A stretch of 46,864 bases of DNA, from assembly GCA_028279505.1 (NCBI GenBank), contig JANQNP010000007.1, forward strand, positions 1 through 46,864, in the 5' to 3' direction. Below are positions 15,543 to 26,214 of this stretch, piece after piece (position 1 is the first letter of the stretch; every line of letters begins with the position of its first letter). The stretch comes from Dehalococcoidia bacterium. GTDB taxonomy: Bacteria > Chloroflexota > Dehalococcoidia > UBA2979. The notes beneath the pieces were generated by a model that was not told the DNA's origin, did no database searches, and saw only the letters and a program-made list of their open reading frames with translations. The translations under genes were made by a program, and so were the position numbers.

Positions 15543-17144
15543 TCAGGGATTCTGGTACTCGGCCTTCGGCCCGAGGTAGTACCACCAGTTCAGGGCGAGG
15601 CAGACGGCATAGAAGCCGGCGAAGGCGAAGAGCGCGATCTCCGGCGTGGCGCGGTTGATCTGCTCGCCGAACTCCTGCGGAACGACGAAGGCGCCGTAGG
15701 CCGCGACGGCAGAGGTCCAACCGAGCACCGGGCCGGCCTGCTCCTGGTTGAAGACGATCGCGATCGTCCGGAACGTCGATCCGTTCCCGACGCCGCTGGC
15801 GGCAAACAGCACGAGGAACAAGAGGAAGAAGGGCAGGAAGTAGTCCTCGGGCGTCTCGGACTGGTACGCCTCTCGCATGAAGTAGGCGACGCCGAGAGCG
15901 CTGATCACCATGGTGAGTGCGACGTACTGGGTGACCTTCGCGCCACCGACCCGGTCGGAGATCCAACCGCCGAGGGGACGGATGAAGGCGCCGATGAATG
16001 GCCCCATCCAGGCGAAGGTCAGCGCGGAGGGACCGTTGGGGTTGACGGTGTCGTGCGTCATGACGCCGTCGACCTCGATGTGCTGGAACCCGAAGATGAC
16101 CTTGATCGCGAGGGCGAAGCCGGCGGAGTAGCCGATGAAGCTCCCGAAGGTCATCGTGTAGATGACGCTCATGACCCAGGTGTGTTTGTTCCCGAAGATC
16201 TGGAACTGGCGGTCCAGGTTCGACTTCATCTCGCCGCGCAACATCTTCAGCAGCATCACGGTGCCGAAGATGACGAGGCCCAACACCGGGTACTTCGCCC
16301 ATGACCAGCCGAGGCCGGTGGGCTCGGGCAGGATGATGAAGAGGCCGACGACCGCCGGGATAAAGGCGAGCCCGAGCATGCCGCTGATCTTCGCGAAGGC
16401 GTTGAGCGGTGAGCCGATGTTCGGTGAAACGTGCTCGGCCCTGATGTTGTCCATCAGGAACCAGCCGAGGAAGGCGAGCGGGATCAGGAGCACGAGCCAG
16501 ACGAAGCCGGCGTTGTGAATCCAGGTCTGGGTGCCGGCCTCGATGGTGCCGATCAGGGTTCCGGAGTTCTTCTCCAGGATCAGTGAGCCGCCGCCGAAGA
16601 TGCCGGTGGTCATGACGAGCGGGATCAGCACCTGCATGGTGGTGACGCCGGCGTTGCCGAGGCCGGCGTTCAGGCCGAGCGAGAGGCCCTGCATCCGCTT
16701 CGGGTAGAAGAAGCTGATGTTCGACATCGACGAGGCGAAGTTGCCGCCGCCGAGGCCGGAGAGCAGCGCCATGAGCTGGAAGACCCAGAGCGGCGTGTCC
16801 TGATCGAGAAGCGCGATGCCGGTCCCCGCGGCGGGGATCATGAGCAGCGCAGTCGTGAAGAAGATCGTGTTTCGCCCGCCGGCGATGCGGATCAGGAAGC
16901 TGCTGGGGATGCGGAGGGTGGCGCCGGTCAGGCCGGCGATCGCGGAGAGGGTGAAGAGCTCAGAGTTGCTGAAGGGGAAGCCCAGATTGAGCATCTGGAC
17001 GGTGATGATGCTCCAGTAGAGCCAGATCGCGAATCCGCATAGCAGGCTCGGAATCGAGATCAGGAGGTTGCGGGTGGCGACCCGCTTACCGGTCGATTCC
17101 CAGAACTGATCGTCCTCAACGTCCCATTCGCGGATCTCTGCCAT
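15543..17144 (-). CDS. narK: NarK-family nitrate/nitrite transporter (long form)
   Basis: This 533-residue major-facilitator transporter of the nitrate/nitrite porter family has about 12 transmembrane segments. Nitrate-signature stretches are GLGGGNFASSMSNISFFYP (TM5) and GVGNGSTFRTIAIVF (TM11). A soluble N-terminal arm (MAEIREWDVEDDQFW) and enlarged loops make it longer than the other NarK here, resembling E. coli NarK. It would exchange nitrite for nitrate across the membrane for the cytoplasm-facing NarG. It follows the second transporter by 55 bases. Confidence 0.9.
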   Translation of the reverse strand: MAEIREWDVEDDQFWESTGKRVATRNLLISIPSLLCGFAIWLYWSIITVQMLNLGFPFSNSELFTLSAIAGLTGATLRIPSSFLIRIAGGRNTIFFTTALLMIPAAGTGIALLDQDTPLWVFQLMALLSGLGGGNFASSMSNISFFYPKRMQGLSLGLNAGLGNAGVTTMQVLIPLVMTTGIFGGGSLILEKNSGTLIGTIEAGTQTWIHNAGFVWLVLLIPLAFLGWFLMDNIRAEHVSPNIGSPLNAFAKISGMLGLAFIPAVVGLFIILPEPTGLGWSWAKYPVLGLVIFGTVMLLKMLRGEMKSNLDRQFQIFGNKHTWVMSVIYTMTFGSFIGYSAGFALAIKVIFGFQHIEVDGVMTHDTVNPNGPSALTFAWMGPFIGAFIRPLGGWISDRVGGAKVTQYVALTMVISALGVAYFMREAYQSETPEDYFLPFFLLFLVLFAASGVGNGSTFRTIAIVFNQEQAGPVLGWTSAVAAYGAFVVPQEFGEQINRATPEIALFAFAGFYAVCLALNWWYYLGPKAEYQNP

Positions 17145-17199
17145 CTCGTCCTCTTCTCGACGGGGCCGCTCGCCTCCCAGAGCGGCCCGCCTTCACGTG

Positions 17200-18711
17200 C
17201 TATGCCCCGGCGACCTCGACGGATTCGTAGTCCTCGGCGTGTGCGCCCTCGGGGTTCTGGAGGAACAGCGCGCAGAAGATGACGCTGAACGCCGCGCCTC
17301 CGGCGAGGATGAGGAAGAAGGTCTTGTCGGAGACGAGCGAGAGGATGACGAGGTAGGTGACGGCTCCCACGTTGCCGTAGGCGCCCGCCATCCCGGCGAC
17401 CTGGCCGGTCTGTGCCCGGCTCACCATCGGGATGATGGCGAACGTCGCGCCCTCTGATCCCTGGACGAACATCGACGTGAGGATGGTCAGCAGGACGGCG
17501 AGCCAGAGCGGCCACGAACTCCCGATGAAGGCCATCAGGAAGAAGCCGATCGCGATGCCGACCATGTAGCCGACCATCACCCACTTGCGGTTGGTCATTG
17601 AGTCGGAGATCAATCCGCCGAGCGGTCGAGCAAGCAGGTTCACGAATGCGAACGAGGAGGCGACCAGCCCGGCCCGCTCCGGGGAGAGGGTGAAGGTGCC
17701 CTCGAAGAAGGCGGGCAGCATCGAGACGATGGCGAGCTCCGCGCCGAAGTTGGCGAAGTAGGTGGTGTTGAGCGCCGCGACGCTGAGGAACGAGTAGCGC
17801 TCGGCCTCGGGGACCCCGGCTCTGAGGTGAGGCAGGTTGATCTGGAGCGTCTTGACGACGTGGGCGATGTAGACGAGCCCGAGGCCACCGTAGATCAGCC
17901 AGAGCACGGTCTGTGAGATGACCGGCTCGCCGTCGATGTCGATCCGAGCGACGCGCCAGGCGAGCAAGCCGAGCGCGCCCATGATCGGCAGCGACCAGAT
18001 CAGGTACTGGGCGACGTCGACCTTCGACGACATGGTCATCGGGCCGACCTTCGAGGTGCCAACGAACTTGGTGCCCTCGGGGACGTCTTTGACGACGAAG
18101 AAGTAGATGAAACCGTAGACGAAGGAGACGGTGCCGTTGGCGGCCATGGCGTAGCGCCAGCCGTCCTCGTAGGAACCGAAGATGGAGAGGGCGACCCAGG
18201 GGAGGGTCATGGCAGCCCAGGCGGAGCCGAAGTTGCCCCAACCGGCGTAGAGGCCCTCGGCACGACCGATCATCGAGGGCGGGAACCACTGGCTGATCAT
18301 GCGGATGCCGATGACAAACCCGGCGCCGATGATGCTGAGCAGCAGCCGAGCGATCAGGAGTTGCATGAAGCTGTTGCCGAAGGCGAAGGCGAACGTGGGG
18401 AACGCCATCACGATCAGCAGCGCGGCGAAGACCCGGCGGGGACCAAAGCGATCGAGCAGCGCGCCGATGAAGACGCGCGCCGGGATGGTGAGGGCGACGT
18501 TGGCGATGGCGAAGACCTTGATGTGGTCCTTCGTCAGCCAGCCGCCGTTCTCTTCGCCGATGTTGTCCAACATCGTGGTCGCCAGGGGCGCCATGTTGAA
18601 CCAGACGTAGAAGGTGATGAAGAAGGCGATCCAGGTGAAGTGCATCACGCGGATGCGCTCTTGCTGGAGGTCGAAGATCTCGCCGGAGCCCGCTGGCAAT
18701 CGGTCACGCAT
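17200..18711 (-). CDS. narK: NarK/NNP-family nitrate transporter (second copy)
   Basis: This 503-residue major-facilitator protein has the nitrate-porter signatures AGWGNFGSAWAAMTLP and GAYGNVGAVTYLVI and about 12 membrane helices. It is clearly diverged from the 15543-17144 paralogue and is nearer to the NarK1/NrtP group, often thought to be nitrate/proton symporters. Paired NarK1 and NarK2 types behind narI are common in denitrifiers and in Thermus: one brings in the first nitrate and the other exchanges it for nitrite. That division is inferred from the pairing. Confidence 0.9.
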   Translation of the reverse strand: MRDRLPAGSGEIFDLQQERIRVMHFTWIAFFITFYVWFNMAPLATTMLDNIGEENGGWLTKDHIKVFAIANVALTIPARVFIGALLDRFGPRRVFAALLIVMAFPTFAFAFGNSFMQLLIARLLLSIIGAGFVIGIRMISQWFPPSMIGRAEGLYAGWGNFGSAWAAMTLPWVALSIFGSYEDGWRYAMAANGTVSFVYGFIYFFVVKDVPEGTKFVGTSKVGPMTMSSKVDVAQYLIWSLPIMGALGLLAWRVARIDIDGEPVISQTVLWLIYGGLGLVYIAHVVKTLQINLPHLRAGVPEAERYSFLSVAALNTTYFANFGAELAIVSMLPAFFEGTFTLSPERAGLVASSFAFVNLLARPLGGLISDSMTNRKWVMVGYMVGIAIGFFLMAFIGSSWPLWLAVLLTILTSMFVQGSEGATFAIIPMVSRAQTGQVAGMAGAYGNVGAVTYLVILSLVSDKTFFLILAGGAAFSVIFCALFLQNPEGAHAEDYESVEVAGA

Positions 18712-18786
18712 GAGGACGGGCCCTTTCTCTGAAGGAATCTCGCTTTCTGGTCTCGCCGACGGCGTCAGCGAGCAGGGCAGCGCCCG

Positions 18787-19464
18787 CTAGGCGTGGCGCT
18801 GGTCGCGATACCAGACGACCACCTGGTAGGGGCGCCAGAGATAGGTGATGGGGACCGTGATCATGTGAACGAGGCGGGTGAACGGGAACAGCGCGATCAG
18901 GAGGAATCCGCCGAGCATGTGGAGCTTGACCAGCCACGGCAGTGAGCTGACGAACTCGGCCTCCGGGTCGAGCCGCGCGAGCGACTGCAGCCAGGGGACG
19001 GCGGTGTGGAGGTACCAGTCGGAGCCCCAGCGGTAGTAGAGGGCGACCCAGAAGCCGAGGGCGACCTGGGCGATCAGGACGACGAGCAGCAGCCAGTCCA
19101 TCCCAGAGGTGACGACCGAGATGCGGTGGGTGTAGAAGCGGCGCCCGAAGAGCAGCAGCAGGCTGAGCAGCGCGGCGAGCGACAGCGCGAGGCCGATGAC
19201 CTCGAGGATGTAGAGGCGCGTGGGGGCGGCAATCAGGTCTTGCCAGACCCCCGGGACGAGGAGCGCGAGCAGGTGCGCGAGCAGGATGATCAGGATGCCG
19301 AAGTGCCAGGGCACCGAGCCCCAGAAGAGGGTGCGACTCTCGAGGAACTGCGAGGAGTAGCTCGAGTAGGAGAAGCGATCGGTGTAGTAGCGGTAGAAGG
19401 TGACGACCACCGCCAGGACGATCGCGATGTACGGGAACGCGGCGAAGAGTACGACATCAGCCAT
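18787..19464 (-). CDS. narI: Respiratory nitrate reductase gamma subunit NarI
   Basis: This 225-residue cytochrome b subunit with five membrane helices oxidises quinol and passes electrons to NarH. Its four haem-b ligands are present with family spacing: His54 and His64 (10 apart), His182 and His200 (18 apart), matching E. coli His56/66/187/205. It overlaps the end of narJ by 8 bases. It lies in the membrane, with its cytoplasmic side holding NarGH. Confidence 0.94.
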   Translation of the reverse strand: MADVVLFAAFPYIAIVLAVVVTFYRYYTDRFSYSSYSSQFLESRTLFWGSVPWHFGILIILLAHLLALLVPGVWQDLIAAPTRLYILEVIGLALSLAALLSLLLLFGRRFYTHRISVVTSGMDWLLLVVLIAQVALGFWVALYYRWGSDWYLHTAVPWLQSLARLDPEAEFVSSLPWLVKLHMLGGFLLIALFPFTRLVHMITVPITYLWRPYQVVVWYRDQRHA

Positions 19465-20059
19465 TGACTGGCTCCCGTTCTGCAGCAGCGACGGATTCCG
19501 CCGCGTGTGGGCGCAGGACGGTGGACAGCGCCTCGATGACGTCCCAGTAGGGATCGGTGACCGGGGTGGGCTGGGTCTCGTCCTGCTCCACGTTGGTGGT
19601 CAGGTTCTCGAGCGCGGGGATCAGTGCTTCTTGGAGGATTTCGAGGATGACGGCCTCGTTCGTGCCGACCGAGAAGAAGCGGAGCATCTCCGAGATGCGG
19701 TCCGGCAGCTCGACGGCGTTCGGCTCGTAGCCGCCGGCGCGGTAGAGCTCCTTCAGGCCGACGAGGAGCGCGCTGCGCTCGTAGGTCTCGCCGAAGAGCT
19801 GGTAGCCGATGTACGGGTGCAGGTCGGAGTCCAGATCGAAGAGCGCGGTGTAGGCCTCCTCGACCCCGCCGTGCGAGGTGGCGTCGACGAAGTCGCCGAA
19901 GCGCCCCATCCGCTCCGCGGCCCCCGGGTACGTGAGTGCCAGGAGCTGCTGGCACTCACGCACGTCCGAGGCGAGACCCGCTTGCGGGTACTCCAGCACG
20001 TTGGCGAACAGACCCAAGACGCGTCGGTCTGGCAGACCTCGATCTGGGAGACCGGGCAT
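19457..20059 (-). CDS. narJ: Nitrate reductase assembly chaperone NarJ
   Basis: This 200-residue member of the NarJ/TorD-like chaperone family inserts the molybdenum cofactor into NarG and holds it before membrane attachment. Typical features are VLGLFANVLEYPQAGL near the start and YTALFDLDSDLHPYIGYQLFGETYERS, with a variable acidic C-terminus. The ATG at 20059 has AGGTGG five bases before it. The GTG at 20068 would overlap narH. It sits between narH and narI as in almost all nar operons. Confidence 0.92.
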   Translation of the reverse strand: MPGLPDRGLPDRRVLGLFANVLEYPQAGLASDVRECQQLLALTYPGAAERMGRFGDFVDATSHGGVEEAYTALFDLDSDLHPYIGYQLFGETYERSALLVGLKELYRAGGYEPNAVELPDRISEMLRFFSVGTNEAVILEILQEALIPALENLTTNVEQDETQPTPVTDPYWDVIEALSTVLRPHAAESVAAAEREPVNG

Positions 20060-20061
20060 GG

Positions 20062-21591
20062 CTACCACCTTCGCCGGGGGGCGATGACCGGGCCGAAGCC
20101 GGCCTCGCGCTTGTGTCGTTCGGGGTGTTGGCGGGTCTCGACGGCGACCTCACGGGCCATTGGCGGGACCTGGAAGCGCTGGTCGAAGGTCGGCAGAGCA
20201 GTGAGCTTGTGGATGGCCTCGGCCATCTCGGCGCTCATGCCCGCCTGGGCGAGGGCCTCCTCGGCCTCCTCGGCGGTGACGTCCTCGACGGTCTCCTTGC
20301 GCATGTGGATGCGGACGCCGATCAGCTTGCGGTAGACGGCCTCGATGTCGCCGACGTTGCCGGCCGTGAAGAGGCTCGCGAGGTACTCCATCGGGAGCCG
20401 CGCGCCCTTGAGCGAGCTGAGGAGTGGCGCCAGGCCCTCGGAGCCGGCCGCCACGTCGGAGCCGTTGGCGCCGTCGACCTCGTACTGGCCGTCGCGCGTC
20501 GCGGCGAGCACCGGGAGCATCGGCGGCACGTAGAAGAGCATCGGCATCGTGCGGAACTCGGGGTGGAGGGGGAGGGCGATCTCCCACTCCTTGACGAACT
20601 TGTAGACCGGCGACCGCTGGGCGGACTCGATCATGGCGATGCTGATGCCGTTGGCCTTCGCGGCGGCGATGACCTCCGGGTCGTTCGGGTCCTGGATGAT
20701 GTCGCGCTGCGCGCGGACGAGGTCGTGGTCCTCGACGCTGGCCGCGGCCTCGATCTGGTCGGCGTCGTAGAGCAGGACGCCGAGGTAGCGGATGCGCCCG
20801 ACGCAGGACTGGAAGCAGGCCGGCGGCTGGCCGCTCTCGAGTCGCGGGAAGCAGAGGATGCACTTCTCGGACTTGCCGGTGGACCAGTTGAAGTAGGGCT
20901 TCTTGTACGGGCAGGCGGAGACGCACATGCGCCAAGCGCGGCACTTGTCCTGGTTGATCAGAACGATGCCGTCCTCGCCGCGCTTGTAGGCGGCGCCGCT
21001 GGGGCAGGCGCCGACGCAGCCGGGGTTCAGGCAGTGGTTGCAGATCCTCGGGAGGTAGAAGAAGACGACGCGCTCGATCTCCTGGATCTGCTCGCGCTGA
21101 GCGTCGCTCAGGTTCTCGAGGTTGGGGTCGTTGGCGGCGTAGACGGGCGATCCGCCGTAGTCGTCGTCCCAGTTCGGGCCCGACTCGATCTCCATGTAGT
21201 CGCCGGTGATCAGCGAGACGGCGCGCGCGGTGGGCTGGTCGTCGCCCTCGGGGGCGGTGAAGAGGTGCTCGTACTCGTAGGTCCACGGCTCGTAGTAGTC
21301 GTCGAGCGTGGGGAGGTTGGGGTTGTGGAACAGGTTGGCGAGCGTGGCGAGCTTGCCCTGGAGCTTGAGCTTCAGCTTGCCGTTGTTGCGCTCGAACCCG
21401 CCCTTGTACTGGTCCTGGTCCTCCCACTTGGTGGGGTAGCCGGTCCCGGGCTTGGTCTCGACGTTGTTCCACCACTGGTACTCCGCGCCTTCGCGGTCGG
21501 TCCAGATGTTCTTGCAGGCGATGCTGCAGGTGTGGCATCCGATGCACTTATCGAGGTGGAAGACCATCGATACTTGAGCTCGAATATCCAT
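20062..21591 (-). CDS. narH: Respiratory nitrate reductase beta subunit NarH
   Basis: This 509-residue iron-sulfur subunit carries electrons from NarI to NarG. All ligands match E. coli NarH by position: Cys16/19/22/26, Cys184/187/192/196, Cys217-Trp220-Cys223/227 and Cys244/247/259/263. Trp220 in place of a cysteine (CRAWRMC) gives the [3Fe-4S] cluster. The rest are [4Fe-4S] clusters. The gene follows narG with a 57-base gap and abuts narJ. Length and motifs are wholly normal. Confidence 0.96.
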   Translation of the reverse strand: MDIRAQVSMVFHLDKCIGCHTCSIACKNIWTDREGAEYQWWNNVETKPGTGYPTKWEDQDQYKGGFERNNGKLKLKLQGKLATLANLFHNPNLPTLDDYYEPWTYEYEHLFTAPEGDDQPTARAVSLITGDYMEIESGPNWDDDYGGSPVYAANDPNLENLSDAQREQIQEIERVVFFYLPRICNHCLNPGCVGACPSGAAYKRGEDGIVLINQDKCRAWRMCVSACPYKKPYFNWSTGKSEKCILCFPRLESGQPPACFQSCVGRIRYLGVLLYDADQIEAAASVEDHDLVRAQRDIIQDPNDPEVIAAAKANGISIAMIESAQRSPVYKFVKEWEIALPLHPEFRTMPMLFYVPPMLPVLAATRDGQYEVDGANGSDVAAGSEGLAPLLSSLKGARLPMEYLASLFTAGNVGDIEAVYRKLIGVRIHMRKETVEDVTAEEAEEALAQAGMSAEMAEAIHKLTALPTFDQRFQVPPMAREVAVETRQHPERHKREAGFGPVIAPRRRW

Positions 21592-21648
21592 GAGTGTCTC
21601 CTCAGCCGGCCGCGGGCCAGCGCTGTTCCCGGTGTTCGCGCGCGACGA

Positions 21649-24600
21649 TCACCACTCGAGCTTTTCGAGCTTTCGAATCACCGTGTACGTGTCGCGGGTG
21701 AAGACGCCGATGGGGCCCCAGTAATTGAACATGTAGGTGAACTGGGCGTACCCGCCGGCGACCTGAACCGGGTTGATGCGCGTCCGCGTGAGGCTGTTGT
21801 GCCCACCGGCCCGCTTGCCACCTCGTACCTGCGACTTCGGGACGTAGATGGTCCGCTCGACCGCGTGGTAGTAGAGGCACGTGCCGGGCTGGACGCGCGC
21901 GCTGACGTTGGCGCGGGTCACGACGACGCCGTTGTCGTTGTAGACCTCCACCCAGTCGTTATCGACGAGGCCGATGCGTTCGGCGTCCTTGTCGTTGACC
22001 CAGACCGGATCCATGCCCCGCGAGAGCGTGAGCATGCGGTGGTTGTCCTTGTACGTGGAGTGGATGTTCCACTTCCCGTGCGGCGTGATGTAGTTCAGCA
22101 CCAGGCTCTGGTCGTCGACGGGGCTCTCGACGATGTCGCCGGTGAGCCGCGGGTCGAGCTTGGGCTTGTAGGTGGGGAACTGCTCGCCAAAGTCGAGGTA
22201 CCACGGGTGGTCGACGTACATGTGCTGACGGCCGCTGAGCGTGCGCCAGGGGATCAGCCGCTCGATGTTGAGCACCCAGGCCGTGTACGGCCGGCCGCCG
22301 TTGACGTTGCCCGTCCAGCAGGGGCTGATCAGGGTGCGTCGCGGCTGGCGCGTGAGGTCGGCGAAAGTCATCCGGACATCGCGGACCTTCTCAGCGAGGT
22401 CGGCGAGCGGGAGACCCACCTTCTCCTCTTCGTGCTTGAAGGCGTCGTAGGCGACCTGGCCGTTCGTCTCCGGAGCGAGCGTCAGCAGCACGTTGGCGGT
22501 GTCGAGCGTGTCCTCGAGCGAGGGGTACTTGACGCCGCCCCACTCGACGGTGCGGGCGCGCTTCGGGTCCGGGGGACCGTCGCTCGGGCCCTCGAGGAGC
22601 TCGTCGTAGAAGTCCTTGATCGGGACCTGGACGCCGTTGCCGTTGACGCCGTTCTCGCGCGCGGCGCGGCCGAGCGAGATGAACTTGTTGTAGATCTGCG
22701 AGTAGTCGCGCTCGATCATCCGCAGATGCGGCATGGTCTTGCCGGGCACCGGCTCGCACTCACCCTCGGCCCAGTCGAGGACCTCGGTTTGGCCGAGTTC
22801 GTCCGGGGTGTCGTGCATCAAGGGGATGGCGACGACGTCCTTGACGGGCTCGGGGAACGCCTGCGTGGCCAGCTCGCTCACGGACTTGGCAAGCGCCTTG
22901 AAGATGTCCCAGTCGCTGCGCGCCTCCCAGACGGGGGGCACCGCGGCGCCGAGCGGGTGCACGAACGAGTGCAGGTCCGTGGTGTTGAGGTCGTTCTTCT
23001 CGTACCACATGGCGGTCGGCAGGACGACGTCCGAGTAGAGGGCGGTCGAGTCCATACGGAAGTTGATGTCGACGACGAGGTCCATCTTCCCGCGCGGCGC
23101 CTGGTCGTGGACCTTCACCGTCTGGACCGTGCCCTTGGCTCGATTCTCGTCGGCCGTGAGGTTGTCGTGGGTGCCGAGGTAGTGCTTTAGGAAGAACTCG
23201 GAGCCCTTGGCGCTTGACTGGATCGCGTTGCCGCGCCAGATCAGCCAGACCCGTGGCCAGTTCTCGGGCGCGTCGGGGTCGTTGACGGCGAAGTCAGTTC
23301 GCTTCGTCTTCAGCTGCTCGACGATGTTGCCCACGATCGCGCCGTCGTCGGACGCTCCCTCTGATTGCGCCTCGGCGACGACATCGATCGGGTTCTTGTT
23401 GAACTGCGGGTAGTAGGGCATCCAGCCCATGCGGACGGACTTCGCCTCGATGTCCATCGCGTGACCCTTGGCCCACTTCGTCTCAGGCGGGACCGGGGCG
23501 TACTCCGTGAAGTCGCCCTCGTAGCGCCACTGGTCGCTGTTGACGTAGTGCCAGGTCGGGGACTGCTGGCGGCGAGCCGGGACGCCCCAGTCGGCGGCGA
23601 AGGCCATGGAGGACCATGGCGCGACGAGGGTCAGCTTCTCCTGGCCGACGTAGTGGTTCAGGCCGCCGCCGTTGACGCCGGCGCAGCCGCAGAGGATCAG
23701 CGCGGTGATCGGTCCGCGGTAGCTGAGGTTGTTGTTGTACCAGTGATTGAGGCTGGCGCCGGTGATGACCATCGACTTGCCCTTGGTCACCTCGGCGTTC
23801 GAAGCGAACTCGCGGGCGAGCCGGAGCACCGTGTCCTTGCCGATGCCGGTGTACTGCTCCTGCCACGCCGGGGTGTAGGCGGACGGGTCGTCGTAGTTCG
23901 CCGGGAAGTCGCCGGGGAGACCGCGGTCGACGCCGAAGTGGGACATCATCAGGTCGAAGGCGGTGGCGACGGTGATCTCGCCGTCGACGGTCTGGAGCTT
24001 GCGGACCGGGACGCCTCGGAGGTACTCACGCCCCTCGGCGAACTCCCAGTAGGAGACCTGGACGACTTCGTTGTGCTGGTCGATGAAGGTGAGCTCGGGG
24101 TCGAGCGGCGTGTCGTCGACGCCGTCCTCCATCTTGAGGTTCCACTTGCCGCCTTCCTCGGCCCAGCGGAAGCCGACGGCGCCCTTGGGCATGCGCGGTT
24201 GGTCGCTGGTGCGGTCGTAGACGGCGAGCTTCCAGTCGCCGTTCTCCTCGTTCTGGTAGCGGGCGAAGCGGTTCGCGCGGACGAGCTGCCCGGGCTTGTA
24301 CGAGTCGCCCTCGGCGTGCATCTCCACGAGGTAGGACTGGTCGGTGTACTGCTTCACGTAGTCCCAGAAGTAGGGGACCTGCCGGTCGACGTAGTACTCC
24401 TTCAGGATGACGTGGTTAACCGCCATCCAGAGCGCGGTGTCCTGTCCGGCCTTCACCGGAATCCACCAGTCGGAGTACTTGGCGACCTGGCTGAAGTCCG
24501 GCGAGATGACGACGAACTTCGCGCCCTCCTGTCGCGCCTCGGAAATGAAGTGGACGTCGGGCGTCCGCGTCATGTTGAGGTTGGCGGCGACGGAGACGAT

Positions 24601-25296
24601 GTACTTGGAGTTGTACCAATCGGCGCTTTCGCAGACGTCGGTCTGGTCGCCCCAGGTCTCCGGGAAGGCGTTGGGGAGATCCGCGTACCAGTCGTAGAAG
24701 CTCATGCTGGCGCCGCCGAAGAGCTGCAGGAAGCGCGAGCCGGCGGCGTAGGAGTTGTAGGACATGGCGGGGATCGGCGAGAAACCGAAGACCCGGTCCG
24801 GACCCCACTGCTTGGCGGTGTAGAGGTTGGCGGCGGCGACGAGCTCGAGGACCTCGTCCCAGTTGGAGCGGCGGAAGCCGCCCTTGCCGCGGACCCGCTG
24901 GTAGCGCTCGCGCTTCGCCTCGTCCTCGACGATCGAGCCCCAGGCGTCGACGGCGTTGTCGGTCTTCGATCGGGCGTCGCGCCAGAAGTCGAGGAGCGCG
25001 CCGCGGACGTACGGGTACTTCACGCGGATCGGGCTGTAGACGTACCAGGAGGCGGAGATGCCGCGCTGGCAGCCACGGGGCTCGTAGGGCGGGAGGTTCT
25101 CGTTCAGCAGCGGGTAGTCGGTGTGCTGCATCTCCCAGGTAATGATTCCGTCTTTGCTGTAGACGGCCCAGGAGCAGCTCCCGGTGCAGTTCACCCCGTG
25201 GGTGCTGCGGGTGACGTTGTCGTGCTGCCAGCGGTTCCGGTAGAACTCTTCCCACTCGCGTGATTTCGGGTCGACCAGGTCTTGAATCCAGCCCAT
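21649..25296 (-). CDS. narG: Respiratory nitrate reductase alpha subunit NarG
   Basis: NarG (1215 residues) is the molybdenum (bis-MGD) subunit that reduces nitrate to nitrite. The FS0 cluster ligands His33, Cys37, Cys41 and Cys76 ([11 protein letters not shown] and EPRGCQRG) keep the E. coli spacing. The Mo ligand is Asp202 in [12 protein letters not shown], matching E. coli Asp222. No twin-arginine signal precedes the vestigial [12 protein letters not shown] stretch, so the enzyme faces the cytoplasm, in keeping with the two NarK transporters. The ATG at 25296 has GAGGAC upstream. The arginine-rich extension to 25329 is rejected. Confidence 0.96.
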   Translation of the reverse strand: MGWIQDLVDPKSREWEEFYRNRWQHDNVTRSTHGVNCTGSCSWAVYSKDGIITWEMQHTDYPLLNENLPPYEPRGCQRGISASWYVYSPIRVKYPYVRGALLDFWRDARSKTDNAVDAWGSIVEDEAKRERYQRVRGKGGFRRSNWDEVLELVAAANLYTAKQWGPDRVFGFSPIPAMSYNSYAAGSRFLQLFGGASMSFYDWYADLPNAFPETWGDQTDVCESADWYNSKYIVSVAANLNMTRTPDVHFISEARQEGAKFVVISPDFSQVAKYSDWWIPVKAGQDTALWMAVNHVILKEYYVDRQVPYFWDYVKQYTDQSYLVEMHAEGDSYKPGQLVRANRFARYQNEENGDWKLAVYDRTSDQPRMPKGAVGFRWAEEGGKWNLKMEDGVDDTPLDPELTFIDQHNEVVQVSYWEFAEGREYLRGVPVRKLQTVDGEITVATAFDLMMSHFGVDRGLPGDFPANYDDPSAYTPAWQEQYTGIGKDTVLRLAREFASNAEVTKGKSMVITGASLNHWYNNNLSYRGPITALILCGCAGVNGGGLNHYVGQEKLTLVAPWSSMAFAADWGVPARRQQSPTWHYVNSDQWRYEGDFTEYAPVPPETKWAKGHAMDIEAKSVRMGWMPYYPQFNKNPIDVVAEAQSEGASDDGAIVGNIVEQLKTKRTDFAVNDPDAPENWPRVWLIWRGNAIQSSAKGSEFFLKHYLGTHDNLTADENRAKGTVQTVKVHDQAPRGKMDLVVDINFRMDSTALYSDVVLPTAMWYEKNDLNTTDLHSFVHPLGAAVPPVWEARSDWDIFKALAKSVSELATQAFPEPVKDVVAIPLMHDTPDELGQTEVLDWAEGECEPVPGKTMPHLRMIERDYSQIYNKFISLGRAARENGVNGNGVQVPIKDFYDELLEGPSDGPPDPKRARTVEWGGVKYPSLEDTLDTANVLLTLAPETNGQVAYDAFKHEEEKVGLPLADLAEKVRDVRMTFADLTRQPRRTLISPCWTGNVNGGRPYTAWVLNIERLIPWRTLSGRQHMYVDHPWYLDFGEQFPTYKPKLDPRLTGDIVESPVDDQSLVLNYITPHGKWNIHSTYKDNHRMLTLSRGMDPVWVNDKDAERIGLVDNDWVEVYNDNGVVVTRANVSARVQPGTCLYYHAVERTIYVPKSQVRGGKRAGGHNSLTRTRINPVQVAGGYAQFTYMFNYWGPIGVFTRDTYTVIRKLEKLEW

Positions 25297-25332
25297 GTCC
25301 TCGCCCCTTCGCGAACGTCTCCTGCGCAATCC

Positions 25333-26214
25333 CTACGAGCGGCGACCAACCATGGGTGCGCGCACCCCGCTCAGTCGCCGACGCCAGATCAGATGAGTCA
25401 CGAGGCCGATGAGCGCTGCTCCGAGGACCGACAGTCCGGCGAGCTGCCAGATGACGACCGCTGAGCGCTCGGTGACCTCGGTGGAGCGGAAGAACGCCAG
25501 GAGGTCGGCTTTCTCCGCGTCAGTGAGGGTCTTGTCGACGAAGATGGGGCGCATGGTGACGGAGGTCTCAGGCCACGTGACGACGGCGTCACCGAGCTTG
25601 TCGTAGGAGGCCGTCAGGTCCGGACCAAGGTTGCCGCCGCCATCGAAGCCGCCGATCCCGGCCACGCTGTGGCAGGCGCGGCAGGACGGAGCGCCATTCT
25701 CGAAGGTGGCTGCGCCGGTGAAGAGGTTGCGACCGGCTTCGACATCGCCGTCGCCGGTCGCGGCGACGGGTGCCGCGGTCGGCGCCGCGGCGGCTCCGCC
25801 ATCCTGCTCCTCGAGGTAGACGATCAGCGCTTCGACGTCGGCCTCGGAGAGTCCAAGGGCGGGCATCGGGACGTTGTTGAAGTCAGCGAGGATCTCGGTG
25901 GCGATCGGATCGCCGTCCGCGATCATCGCCGGCGGATCGATGATCCAGCGCGCGAGCCAGTCGCGGTCACGGGCGGCAGTGACGCCCTCGAGATCCGGGC
26001 CGACACCGTCGCCGCCGCCGATGGTGTGGCAGGCGGAGCACTGGGTCTGGAAGAGCGAGGCGGCGTCCTGGGCGGGGCTGACCTCGAACGGTTGGAGCGG
26101 CGCCTCGGAGGCGCCGATGGCGAGCCGGGGGGCGAGCGCCATGGCGGCGAGGACGGTCAGGAACAGAACCGGAAGGCTTCGCTTCCAGTTCGCGGCGGAG
26201 GTTCGCGTTGCCAT
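25333..26214 (-). CDS. Membrane-anchored diheme cytochrome c (NarC-like)
   Basis: This 293-residue protein has a signal peptide (hydrophobic ~17-40), two class-I cytochrome c domains with haem motifs CSACH (~residue 60) and CRACH (~180), Met-rich ligand regions (MPALGLSEADVEALI and MRPIFVDKTLTDAEK) and a C-terminal membrane helix (~255-278). A Pro/Ala-rich linker joins the domains. It is the first gene of the nar string, 36 bases before narG. Thermus thermophilus nar operons also start with a c-type cytochrome, NarC, that belongs to the reductase. By analogy it may pass electrons to NarI or anchor the complex outside the membrane. Confidence 0.88.
   Translation of the reverse strand: MATRTSAANWKRSLPVLFLTVLAAMALAPRLAIGASEAPLQPFEVSPAQDAASLFQTQCSACHTIGGGDGVGPDLEGVTAARDRDWLARWIIDPPAMIADGDPIATEILADFNNVPMPALGLSEADVEALIVYLEEQDGGAAAAPTAAPVAATGDGDVEAGRNLFTGAATFENGAPSCRACHSVAGIGGFDGGGNLGPDLTASYDKLGDAVVTWPETSVTMRPIFVDKTLTDAEKADLLAFFRSTEVTERSAVVIWQLAGLSVLGAALIGLVTHLIWRRRLSGVRAPMVGRRS

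Noticed and set aside
19936..23190. Very long (1084-residue) plus-strand frame across narJ, narH and narG
   Set aside because: It is low-complexity Val/Asp/Gly/Arg text typical of an antisense shadow in GC-rich DNA. narH and narG on the other strand have exact family motifs.
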